A stretch of DNA of 9,146 nt from Nitrososphaera sp. (GCA_022545875.1 JAKEIF010000244.1:1-9146); one strand, 5' to 3'. Shown: positions 1 through 6,555, counted from the stretch's first letter. Notes: generated by a model not told the origin, from the sequence alone. Translations and numbers: made by a program.

Positions 1-497
1 GCCCGACTACCTTTAACGTACTCGTCAGCAAGCTCAGCGACGTGCTTGTAAAGGCCCTTGATCAGCCTCTCGGCTATGCCATCAACTGGGGAAGAATCTG
101 GTCGTTGTGGCCAGTACACCTGGAGACAGCGTGTTGCAGTGTTGAATTCGGAGCCGCTTCTGGACCCCGCTACGATGTTGAAAGATTCGGGATCATTGAA
201 GCATTTGGTTCTCTGCGGCAGTGCGACCTCATTGTGGTGCAAGGGACTGTCACCAGAAAGATGGCCCCTAGGCTTCGAATGGTATACGACCAGATGCCTG
301 AGCCAAAGTACGTGATAGCAATGGGCGCCTGTGCGATTACCGGCGGGCTCTATATCGACTCATACAATGTCCTGCCAGGAGTTGACGGCATCGTTCCAGT
401 GGACGTCTATGTTCCTGGTTGTCCTCCAAGACCTGAGACCCTTATCCAAGGCTGCATGCTATTACAGGAAAAGATCAAAAGGTCCAAGATTAGGTAG
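1..497 (+). CDS. nuoB: NADH-quinone oxidoreductase-like subunit B (NuoB), 5' partial
   Basis: This is the complex I subunit that holds the terminal [4Fe-4S] cluster N2, which passes electrons to quinone at the NuoB/NuoD interface on the cytoplasmic side of the membrane. The frame is open from base 3 with no stop, so the true start lies upstream; the GTG at 42 is internal, since family-like sequence continues on both sides of it. All four expected cluster cysteines are visible: the adjacent pair (codons 132-137, in ETACCSVEF), one in GACAITGG (330-332) and one in PGCPPRPE (420-422). Other family hallmarks are SLWPVHLE, RYDVERFG, GTVTRKMAPRLR and YDQMPEPKYVIAMGACA. About 164 residues are present, close to the full family length, so only a short N-terminus is missing. 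nuoC follows after 1 nt. Identity is very secure; archaeal lineage is inferred from the operon. Confidence 0.97.
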   Translation, partial: PTTFNVLVSKLSDVLVKALDQPLGYAINWGRIWSLWPVHLETACCSVEFGAASGPRYDVERFGIIEAFGSLRQCDLIVVQGTVTRKMAPRLRMVYDQMPEPKYVIAMGACAITGGLYIDSYNVLPGVDGIVPVDVYVPGCPPRPETLIQGCMLLQEKIKRSKIR

Positions 498-498
498 C

Positions 499-1104
499 AT
501 GAGCGGAGAAAACAAGGAGCAGCCAAAAAAGCCTGCTGCCACGCCGCCAAAGCCAACAGCAGCCAAGCCTCCTGTTCCAGCTAAACCTCCGGCACCTGCA
601 GCTGCTACGGCCCCGCAAAAGAAAGAGCCAGAGCCTCCTGCTTTTGAGAAAGGTATTGCCGACCAGATCAAAAAGAGGTTTGGCGAGGCAGTAAAGGTCG
701 TTTTCATCAGGCCTCTGAGAATTAAATTAATGGTCGAGCCGAGGGATATCGTCGAGGTTGCAACATTTCTCCGAGATACCATGGGCTTGGACCATGCCGA
801 ATCCGCCGGCGGAACTGACTATCCAAAGGATAACCAAATTGAAATGAGCTACCACTTGGGCTCATATGGACGCGAAGATCTCGCTTCGCATGTGCTTTCA
901 CTTAGCACCCGTACCGCAAGAGATGACGCTCGCCTCCCAACATTAATTAACGTGTACAAAAGTGTGGAATACCACGAGCGGGAGACTTTTGAAATGCTAG
1001 GCATCTACTTTGAAGGCCACCCGCGAAACGACAGATTCCTGCTGCCTGAGGATTGGGCAGACATTCCTCCGCTGAGGAAGGACTTTAGGATAAAGGGCAG
1101 ATAG
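499..1104 (+). CDS. nuoC: NADH-quinone oxidoreductase-like subunit C (NuoC)
   Basis: This is the 30-kDa-type subunit of the peripheral arm, which packs against NuoD and NuoI and carries no cofactor. The 201-residue protein has two parts. Residues about 9-49 are a low-complexity tail rich in Pro, Ala and Lys with no family counterpart I recognise. From about residue 50 the conserved domain begins, ending in the signature YHERETFEMLGIYFEGHP and then LLPEDWADIPPLRKDF, the diagnostic C-terminal block of NuoC. Bacterial forms usually read ERE-x-x-DMFGI, so Asp-Met-Phe is here Glu-Met-Leu. The ATG at 499 was chosen because it sits 1 nt after the nuoB stop with a weak AGGT (492-495) just before it. 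The same frame stays open upstream to 331, but that would bury the start deep inside nuoB and adds sequence unlike NuoC. The gene is separate, not fused to nuoD as in some lineages. Confidence 0.95.
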   Translation: MSGENKEQPKKPAATPPKPTAAKPPVPAKPPAPAAATAPQKKEPEPPAFEKGIADQIKKRFGEAVKVVFIRPLRIKLMVEPRDIVEVATFLRDTMGLDHAESAGGTDYPKDNQIEMSYHLGSYGREDLASHVLSLSTRTARDDARLPTLINVYKSVEYHERETFEMLGIYFEGHPRNDRFLLPEDWADIPPLRKDFRIKGR

Positions 1105-1107
1105 CAA

Positions 1108-2268
1108 ATGACAAGTCTAGAAGACAAGTTTGAAGAGACTAAAAGGTTAGGACTCCAGATCGTAAGGGAGTCAGAAGACGAAAGACTCATGACTCTGAGC
1201 GTCGGACCCCAGCACCCAGGGTCAGGACATTTTCGATTTACCATTAAACTCGATGGCGACTACATCGTCTACTGTGACCCTGACCCGGGTTACGTCCACC
1301 GGGGAGAGGAAAAGATGTGCGAGTACCGCAATTTTATTCAAAATATCCCGCATCTCGAGCGTCCGGTAATCCACGATTCTACAAATATTACTTATGCCTA
1401 CAGCTTGGCAGTTGAAGAGCTGGTTGGAATTGAAGTGCCGCGGCGCGGCCAGTTTATCAGGGCCATTGCCTCTGAGCTTAACCGCCAGGTCTACACGCTG
1501 TACTGGCTTGCAATCTATGGCATTTTCCTTGGCCACTCTACAATGTTTATGTGGCCTACAGGAGACAGGGAACTTTTCATCGATCTTCTCGAGGCACTTA
1601 CGGGCGCTAGGGTGACTCATGCGTACAACATTCCTGGCGGTGTAAGAAACGATATGCCCGAGGGATTCAGGGATAGGTGCCTCCGCCAGGTGCATTACTT
1701 TGAAAAGCGTCTCAAGGAATACGAAGACATTTTCTATAATAACCCCCTCTTCAGGCAGAGAACGGAGCAGGTCGGAGTACTCACAAAAGACGATGCGGCA
1801 AAACTGGGTGTCACAGGAAGCGTTGTTCGGGCCTCAGGCATACCCTATGACATACGCAAGGCGGAGCCTTATGACATCTATAACGAAATTGACTTTAAGG
1901 TCCAGTACATGAAGACAGGCGATTCGTTCGCCCGCTCGTACACCCCGTTCCTTGACATGAGGGAATCGTGCCACATAATTGAACAGCTCCTAGACAAGAT
2001 GCCACAGTCAGGAGAAGTCAGGGCCAAGCTCCAACCCAATCCAAAGGGACCGCCAGGTGAAGCGTATAGGCGGGTCGAGTCGGGCAGAGGTGCTTTGGGC
2101 TTCCATATCATTAGCGATGGCACCCCCAAGCCATACAGGGTAAAGATTTCGGTCGGATCATTTCGAAACATACTTGCCCTCCCATACCTGCTGGTGGGCC
2201 AAAGACTCGCAGATATGCCAGCGATATACTGGTCGCTTAATTATTGGCCGGTGGAGGCAGACAGATAG
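1108..2268 (+). CDS. nuoD: NADH-quinone oxidoreductase-like subunit D (NuoD)
   Basis: This is the 49-kDa-type subunit, related to the large subunit of [NiFe] hydrogenases, which forms the quinone pocket with NuoB and NuoH. The length of 386 residues is normal. Landmarks in order are GPQHP (33-37), GYVHRGEEK (61-69), AVEELVGIEVPRRGQFIR (101-118), LTGARVTHAYNIPGGVR (164-180), GRGALGFHIISDG (326-338) and a C-terminus ending VEADR. The hydrogenase nickel-ligand cysteines are absent, as expected for complex I. Compared by eye with the Thermus subunit, two quinone-site residues are replaced: the His of the usual GPQHPSTHG motif is Gly40 (His41 is next to it), and the usual RMDYL tyrosine is Ile88 (His89 follows). 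The usual Asp of the terminal SLDPV-type block is Asn378. The ATG lies 3 nt after the nuoC stop. Identity is secure; functional meaning of the substitutions is inference. Confidence 0.97.
   Translation: MTSLEDKFEETKRLGLQIVRESEDERLMTLSVGPQHPGSGHFRFTIKLDGDYIVYCDPDPGYVHRGEEKMCEYRNFIQNIPHLERPVIHDSTNITYAYSLAVEELVGIEVPRRGQFIRAIASELNRQVYTLYWLAIYGIFLGHSTMFMWPTGDRELFIDLLEALTGARVTHAYNIPGGVRNDMPEGFRDRCLRQVHYFEKRLKEYEDIFYNNPLFRQRTEQVGVLTKDDAAKLGVTGSVVRASGIPYDIRKAEPYDIYNEIDFKVQYMKTGDSFARSYTPFLDMRESCHIIEQLLDKMPQSGEVRAKLQPNPKGPPGEAYRRVESGRGALGFHIISDGTPKPYRVKISVGSFRNILALPYLLVGQRLADMPAIYWSLNYWPVEADR
2250..2257 (+). promoter_or_regulatory. Ribosome binding site for nuoH
   Basis: GGTGGAGG lies inside the end of nuoD, 11 nt before the nuoH ATG at 2269. 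It is a strong match to an archaeal anti-Shine-Dalgarno with a slightly long spacer. It supports the ATG that directly follows the nuoD stop with no gap. Confidence 0.6.
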
Positions 2269-3540
2269 ATGGCGAGTTATCCGCAGAACTTCCGTTTTGG
2301 CGAATTTGTCGGTAGCATCCTCTGGCTTGTATTCTGGGTGCTAATCATAGTCACGCTTGTAGGTTTACCTCTCGTTTTTATCGTGCTGTTTTACGTGCCT
2401 CTTCCACCGATAGGTGATGAAGTTCTTACGCCATACCTATTCCTGACCATGGTAGTGGATCCTTCCCGCACCATACCGATCGTAGAGCACCTCATGACAA
2501 CTGATCTGTTCAGGGTTGCCGTCTTTCCGGGCTTTACATATGGAGCACTGATTGGCGGATTGACGATATTCATCGAGCGCAAGTTTCTCGCAAAAATGCA
2601 GCTTCGTGTAGGGCCATTATACGCTGGCAAGATTGAAGGAATCTTTCAGCTTATCGCAGACGGATTAAAGCTGATTGCAAAGGAGATTATTGTACCATCG
2701 GGCGCAGACAAGCCTATCTTTTGGGCGGCGCCTATCGCTTTTGTTTCCGTTTCTGCTGCAGTGGTCACTCTTATCCCAGTTGCCCCGGGTTGGGTAGTCG
2801 CAGACCTTGACGTAGGTTTACTGGCGGTTTTTGCAATCCTCGGATTCTTCCCGCTCATTGCACTTCTCTTTTCCTGGGCAAGTAACAGCAAGTATCCATT
2901 CATCGGCGGCCTTCGTGCCCTGCACCAGATGATCGCGTTTGAGATCCCATTCATTCTGTCTGCACTTTCGGTCGTCATTCTTTCCGGGACTCTGAACCTG
3001 ACTGGAGTGGTAGAAGCGCAGCTGCAATCATACTGGTTCATTTTCTTTGTTCCGATAAGCGCTTTTGTATTCTACATCTCGTCACTTGCCGAGCTAGAGA
3101 GAATACCATTCGACCTTCCAGAGGCCGAGAGTGAAATCGTTGCAGGCTGGCTCACCGAGACATCCGGAATGATCTACGGGCTCTTGCAGCTCGGTTCATA
3201 TATCAAGACTTATGCACTGGCAGCACTCTTTGTCGTGCTTTTCCTCGGGGGCTGGGCAGGACCTCAAGTATTCCCCCAGGAATTCCACACCCCGCTTGTG
3301 GATATCTCACCCCTGTACGACCCCGTTGCCGCCAACGCGACTCTCTGGTTTACACTGAAAACCTTTGGCATGATAATGCTCTTCCTGCTGCCTAGGGGAA
3401 TCAGCCCTAGGATCAGGATCGACATCTTGCTTCATACAGGCTGGTACAAACTCATCGTGCTTACGTTCATCAACATGTTCATAGCCCTTGCACTAATATA
3501 TGGCGGAATACTTGGTCCGGGAGGTCTGCTAGTACGATGA
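2269..3540 (+). CDS. nuoH: NADH-quinone oxidoreductase-like subunit H (NuoH), N-terminally extended
   Basis: This is the membrane subunit that links the quinone pocket to the proton-pumping arm and contributes the quinone entry channel. It has 423 residues against about 325 in E. coli. The excess is an N-terminal extension of roughly 67 residues with one clear membrane helix (about 18-43), plus an insertion of about 20 residues near 331-353. The family core starts at FIERKFLAKMQLRVGP (101-116) and continues with LIADGLKLIAKE (128-139), WASNSKYPFIGG (203-214), LAELERIPFDLPEAESE (273-289) and RGISPRIRIDILLHTGW (376-392). Acidic residues of the channel region (Glu225, Glu275, Glu285, Glu287, Glu289) are present. 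Against bacterial forms, LAE-T-N-R becomes LAELER and the EYSGM motif becomes ETSGM. The ATG abuts the nuoD stop and has a good upstream binding site; the stop overlaps nuoI as ATGA. Confidence 0.96.
   Translation: MASYPQNFRFGEFVGSILWLVFWVLIIVTLVGLPLVFIVLFYVPLPPIGDEVLTPYLFLTMVVDPSRTIPIVEHLMTTDLFRVAVFPGFTYGALIGGLTIFIERKFLAKMQLRVGPLYAGKIEGIFQLIADGLKLIAKEIIVPSGADKPIFWAAPIAFVSVSAAVVTLIPVAPGWVVADLDVGLLAVFAILGFFPLIALLFSWASNSKYPFIGGLRALHQMIAFEIPFILSALSVVILSGTLNLTGVVEAQLQSYWFIFFVPISAFVFYISSLAELERIPFDLPEAESEIVAGWLTETSGMIYGLLQLGSYIKTYALAALFVVLFLGGWAGPQVFPQEFHTPLVDISPLYDPVAANATLWFTLKTFGMIMLFLLPRGISPRIRIDILLHTGWYKLIVLTFINMFIALALIYGGILGPGGLLVR
3519..3525 (+). promoter_or_regulatory. Ribosome binding site for nuoI
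   Basis: GGGAGGT sits within the last codons of nuoH, 11 nt before the nuoI ATG at 3537. Together with the ATGA stop-start overlap it suggests translational coupling of nuoH and nuoI. Confidence 0.6.
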
Positions 3541-4034
3541 CATCCGCGGGCGCCATCATCAAGGCCATCGAATCTGGCTCAAAGCACCTTCTCATAAAGC
3601 GATTCACCTTCAGATACCCGGAGGAAAAGCTAAAGTTCGTAGGCGATGGCTACCAGTTCGATCCAAAAAAAGGAGTAGGCATAGCAGGATACAGAGGCCG
3701 CCACATCCTTTTTCATGACAAGTGCACCGGCTGCCAGCTTTGCGCAATCGCATGCGAAGGCATTGCGGAAGCCATTGGAATGGTCAAGGTAGACGAGCAG
3801 TGGAAGCAGAACAAGAAAGGTATAATGCCACAGATTGACTTTGGCAAATGCGTGTTCTGCGGGCTGTGTGTTGACGCGTGTCCATTCTATGCTCTTTTCA
3901 TGACAAACGACTACGAATTATCCTCCTTTACCAAGGAGCATCTGATTTACACGCCGGCTCAATTGGCAGTAAAGCCAAAGTACCAAGGTGACGTAGAGAT
4001 TGTGATCGACGACAGGGGTGCGACGCATGGCTGA
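3537..4034 (+). CDS. nuoI: NADH-quinone oxidoreductase-like subunit I (NuoI), two [4Fe-4S] clusters
   Basis: This is the ferredoxin-like subunit of the peripheral arm, carrying two [4Fe-4S] clusters that relay electrons to the N2 cluster in NuoB. In a complex without NuoE/F/G it is the likely electron entry point, which is inference. The 165-residue protein has two cysteine motifs: Cys63, 66, 69 and 73 (CTGCQLCAIACEG) and Cys105, 108, 111 and 115 (CVFCGLCVDACP). All eight ligands are intact. In the first motif the residue after the last Cys is Glu74, where proline is usual; the second keeps Pro116. The N-terminal region (residues 1-55, with the basic stretch HLLIKRFTFRYPEEKLK) matches the membrane-facing segment of the family. 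The start overlaps the nuoH stop by 4 nt, and the end overlaps nuoJ by 8 nt. Confidence 0.97.
   Translation: MTSAGAIIKAIESGSKHLLIKRFTFRYPEEKLKFVGDGYQFDPKKGVGIAGYRGRHILFHDKCTGCQLCAIACEGIAEAIGMVKVDEQWKQNKKGIMPQIDFGKCVFCGLCVDACPFYALFMTNDYELSSFTKEHLIYTPAQLAVKPKYQGDVEIVIDDRGATHG
4014..4020 (+). promoter_or_regulatory. Ribosome binding site deciding the nuoJ start
   Basis: AGGGGTG ends 6 nt before the ATG at 4027. A GTG at 4018 is an alternative in-frame start, but it lies within this motif, so the site favours ATG 4027. Confidence 0.65.
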
Positions 4035-4569
4035 CCCCGTATTTATCGGAGTTGCAGTTCTCACGGTAGGATCTGCGATCATTGCTCTTGAAACTCGCGA
4101 GCTTATCTATGGCGCAATAGCGCTTGCAATATCCATGCTTGGCGTTGCAGGTTTTTTCCTACTGCTTGACGCGCCATTCGTTGCAATGTTTCAGATCGCA
4201 GTATACGTAGGCGCAGTAGCTGTCCTCATCATATTCACGGTCATGCTCGTAAGGACACAGGCGCTGTTCTCAGTCAAGGAGGACAAGAAAAGAAAGGGAG
4301 CAGGGATTGCGCTCATGCTGATTATAATGGCGAGCCTAGGTGCACTATTGCTTGCCTCCGGATTGAACGGCCAGTTTGGCAACTTCAACGATTCAGAAGC
4401 AATTGACTTTAGGGAAATCGGTGAACAGATGCTGACATACTATGCACCAACGCTGATAATCATGGCTTTGACGCTTGCAGGTTCCGTTATCGCGGCGCTT
4501 GCACTTGCACGCAGGGAGGAAGTTACGTCGATTGATGGAGAGGGGCAGCAGAATGGCAGAACTGATTGA
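4027..4569 (+). CDS. nuoJ: NADH-quinone oxidoreductase-like subunit J (NuoJ)
   Basis: This is a small integral membrane subunit placed between NuoH and the antiporter-like subunits; its third helix changes conformation in known structures. With start 4027 it has 180 residues, normal for the family, and about five hydrophobic segments. The diagnostic stretch is LDAPFVAMFQIAVYVGAVAV (residues 47-66), continuing into LIIFTVML, which matches the QI-x-x-Y-x-GA-x-x-V-L block of NuoJ; Tyr60 corresponds to the conserved tyrosine of helix 3. A charged loop (KEDKKRKGAG) follows the third helix. An upstream in-frame GTG at 4018 would add three residues (MRR), but the ribosome binding site overlaps it. 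The gene overlaps nuoI by 8 nt and nuoK by 17 nt, pointing to tightly coupled translation. Confidence 0.94.
   Translation: MADPVFIGVAVLTVGSAIIALETRELIYGAIALAISMLGVAGFFLLLDAPFVAMFQIAVYVGAVAVLIIFTVMLVRTQALFSVKEDKKRKGAGIALMLIIMASLGALLLASGLNGQFGNFNDSEAIDFREIGEQMLTYYAPTLIIMALTLAGSVIAALALARREEVTSIDGEGQQNGRTD
4537..4545 (+). promoter_or_regulatory. Ribosome binding site deciding the nuoK start
   Basis: GGAGAGGGG lies 7 nt before the ATG at 4553. A second in-frame ATG at 4535 overlaps this motif and lacks an upstream site of its own, so 4553 is preferred. Confidence 0.65.
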
Positions 4570-4855
4570 TTTCATTATAGTTTCAGTAGTCCTTGTGGCC
4601 ATTGGCATCTACGGACTGGTTGTCAAACGAAATGCAATCAGGATGCTGATTTCCATAGAGATAGTGGCCAACGCCGCCAACCTCACTCTTGTGGCATTTT
4701 CCAGAAGCCTGCCAAATGCTCAGGGTCAGGTATTTGCGTTATTCTCGATTGCAATTGCGGCAGCCGAAGTTGCAGTCGGACTGGGTCTTGTTATTGTGGC
4801 ATACAGGCTGTACAAGGAAATTGACGTTGCAGAATTCAGGAGCATGCGGGGTTAG
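4553..4855 (+). CDS. nuoK: NADH-quinone oxidoreductase-like subunit K (NuoK)
   Basis: This is the smallest membrane subunit, homologous to MrpC of Mrp antiporters, lying between NuoJ and the first antiporter-like subunit. The chosen ATG gives exactly 100 residues, the standard NuoK length, with three hydrophobic helices. The two membrane glutamates known to matter for proton transfer fall at the same numbers as in E. coli: Glu36 (in ISIEIVANAANLTLVAF) and Glu72 (in IAIAAAEVAVGLGLVI). The pattern RNAIRMLISIE and the ending LGLVIVAYRLYKEID are typical. The start overlaps the end of nuoJ by 17 nt in another frame, and nuoM begins 5 nt after the stop. An upstream ATG at 4535 would add six residues (MERGSR) and is less likely. 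Confidence 0.96.
   Translation: MAELIDFIIVSVVLVAIGIYGLVVKRNAIRMLISIEIVANAANLTLVAFSRSLPNAQGQVFALFSIAIAAAEVAVGLGLVIVAYRLYKEIDVAEFRSMRG
4848..4852 (+). promoter_or_regulatory. Candidate ribosome binding site for nuoM (TTG start)
   Basis: GGGGT is found 8 nt before the TTG at 4861, inside the last codons of nuoK. No in-frame ATG occurs before TTG within reach, so this modest site supports the TTG start. Confidence 0.45.
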
Positions 4856-4860
4856 CTGCG

Positions 4861-6555
4861 TTGGCAGAATCATACTTCTTGCTAGCAGCGACCTTTATTC
4901 CATTGCTGCTTGCTCCTGTGGCATACGTACTTGGAAGAAAAGCTGGCGTCAACGTTGCTACCTGGTTTTCTTTCGGAGCCCTTGCAGTTTCGACTGGGCT
5001 TCTTGCAATACCTGCACTTAGTATTTTTGGAGATGGCCGGCAGGTTTATACTGAAACATATGCATGGGGCCAGTTTGGCGATTTTGGACTTCGCCTTGAC
5101 GGCCTGAGTCTCCCGTTTGCATTAACGATCTATATCCTCTGCACGGTACTGGCACTTTACTCCAAGCCCTACATGGTTCACAAGGTTATGGAGGACCTGC
5201 CAGGGCACGGAGGATCGCACGGACCAAATCATTCACCGGGCCACTCTGTTTCGGGCACGACGGCTCAGACAACCGTGGTTGATCCTCAAAAATACGTCAA
5301 CAACCAGATGGGACTTTACTTTGCGCTCTACCTTGCATTTTCGATGGGAATGCTGGGGACTGTGCTGGCAACAAACCTCATCGAGTTCTATGTCTTCTTT
5401 GAGCTCATGCTCGTGCCTTCGTTTTTCCTTGTCGCATTCTACGGCTATGGCGCACGTCGGCGAATCGCCTTAATGTTCTTCTTCTGGACGCACGTCGGCG
5501 CTGTCGTGCTTCTGCTGGGACTTTTGGCGATGGGATTCTTTGCGGGCGGCTTTGACTTTGATACAATAAAGGCAAACGCTGGCCAAATCCCTGAGCAGTG
5601 GCTTCCCCTCATAGTATTCGCGCTGGTAGCGGGGCTCGGAGTGAAACTTGCAGCGTTCCTCCTTCACATCTGGCTTCCCTATGCACATGCCGAAGCTCCT
5701 ACACCTGTCTCGGCTCTCCTTTCTCCGGCAATGATCGGAATCGGGGCTTACGGGCTGTTGCGTTTGTGGTTGGAGCTGTTGACTGGAAGTTACGAGCAAT
5801 ATAGCCTCTACATCCAGATGTGGGGACTCTCGACAATGGTTTACGGCGGCGCGATGGCGCTGATGCAAGATGACATCAAGAAGGTTCTTGCCTATTCAAG
5901 CATCAGCCAGATGGGCTACATCCTCTTTGGTCTTGGCTCAGAAAGCGTGCTTGGAGTTACTGGCGCTACTATGCTGTATATCACCCACGGTCTTGGTAAG
6001 GCGATACTCTTCATGATGGCCGGCTCTATTATACTCCAAACAGGCACAAGGAGTATGTCAAAGCTTGGCGGTCTTGCAGGCAAGATGCCCTATACGGCAG
6101 TAATCGCCATGATAGGCGCTCTTACAATAATTGGAATTCCTCCGACTAGCGGATTCATGGCTGAATGGATAATGTTCAACGGCGTTCTTCAGACCGCGGC
6201 AAATGACATGGACCCACTTCGCACGGCAATGTTTGCTTTTGGCATACTTGCCACAGTTCTATCGTCTGCATACATCCTGTGGATGTTCAAGCGCATTTTC
6301 TTTGGCAAGATTCCCGAGGAACTTGCCCATGTAAAGGATTCAAACCGCTACATCACAGCGACCATGGCGGCGTTTGCTGCGCTCACACTGATAATAGGAG
6401 TCTATCCAGATCTATTCCTTTCTCCAGTTACTGACTATGTTGGCGGGATGTTTGAGGGCGAAGAGGCGGTCCTGCCGGTTCCAGTTCAGGCAGAGGCGGC
6501 GTCTGGAAGCGCGGCGGTCGAAGAGAACGTCTCCGAAGGAGAAGGAGAGCATTAG
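4861..6555 (+). CDS. nuoM: NADH-quinone oxidoreductase-like subunit M (NuoM), antiporter-like
   Basis: This is one of three antiporter-like proton-pumping subunits of the membrane arm. At 564 residues it is longer than E. coli NuoM (about 509). The TTG start gives MAESYFLLAATFIPLLL, a proper first helix, and no nearby ATG would preserve it. Key charged residues by eye alignment are Glu181 (TM5, FFELMLVPSFFL), Lys262 (TM7, GLGVKLAAFLLH) and Glu435 (TM12, SGFMAEWIMFNG). The TM8 lysine of E. coli NuoM falls on Gly293. HIWLPYAHAEAPTPVSALL (269-287) and DIKKVLAYSSISQMGYILFG (338-357) mark it as NuoM-type rather than L or N; the usual LPDAH is LPYAH. Two additions stand out: a His-rich insertion near 105-145 and an acidic tail from 531. 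It precedes nuoL, reversed from the bacterial order. Confidence 0.93.
   Translation: MAESYFLLAATFIPLLLAPVAYVLGRKAGVNVATWFSFGALAVSTGLLAIPALSIFGDGRQVYTETYAWGQFGDFGLRLDGLSLPFALTIYILCTVLALYSKPYMVHKVMEDLPGHGGSHGPNHSPGHSVSGTTAQTTVVDPQKYVNNQMGLYFALYLAFSMGMLGTVLATNLIEFYVFFELMLVPSFFLVAFYGYGARRRIALMFFFWTHVGAVVLLLGLLAMGFFAGGFDFDTIKANAGQIPEQWLPLIVFALVAGLGVKLAAFLLHIWLPYAHAEAPTPVSALLSPAMIGIGAYGLLRLWLELLTGSYEQYSLYIQMWGLSTMVYGGAMALMQDDIKKVLAYSSISQMGYILFGLGSESVLGVTGATMLYITHGLGKAILFMMAGSIILQTGTRSMSKLGGLAGKMPYTAVIAMIGALTIIGIPPTSGFMAEWIMFNGVLQTAANDMDPLRTAMFAFGILATVLSSAYILWMFKRIFFGKIPEELAHVKDSNRYITATMAAFAALTLIIGVYPDLFLSPVTDYVGGMFEGEEAVLPVPVQAEAASGSAAVEENVSEGEGEH

Noticed and set aside
331..498. Upstream in-frame extension of the nuoC reading frame from 331.
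   Set aside because: It lies wholly inside nuoB in another frame and its translation does not resemble NuoC; the ATG at 499 fits the operon spacing.
462..782. A 106-residue minus-strand frame rich in Gly and Ala.
   Set aside because: It is the complement of the Pro/Ala-rich tail region of nuoC; no independent evidence for a gene.
3393..3412. CCTAGG palindromes close together near the end of nuoH.
   Set aside because: They are short, within conserved coding sequence, and do not form a terminator-like hairpin with a T run.
5453..5500. Short direct repeat GCACGTCGGCG occurring twice about 37 nt apart.
   Set aside because: It lies within nuoM coding sequence, has only two copies, and is compatible with chance.
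5470..5868. A 132-residue minus-strand open frame.
   Set aside because: It is a shadow opposite nuoM, rich in Arg, His and Gln as expected from the reverse complement of hydrophobic codons.
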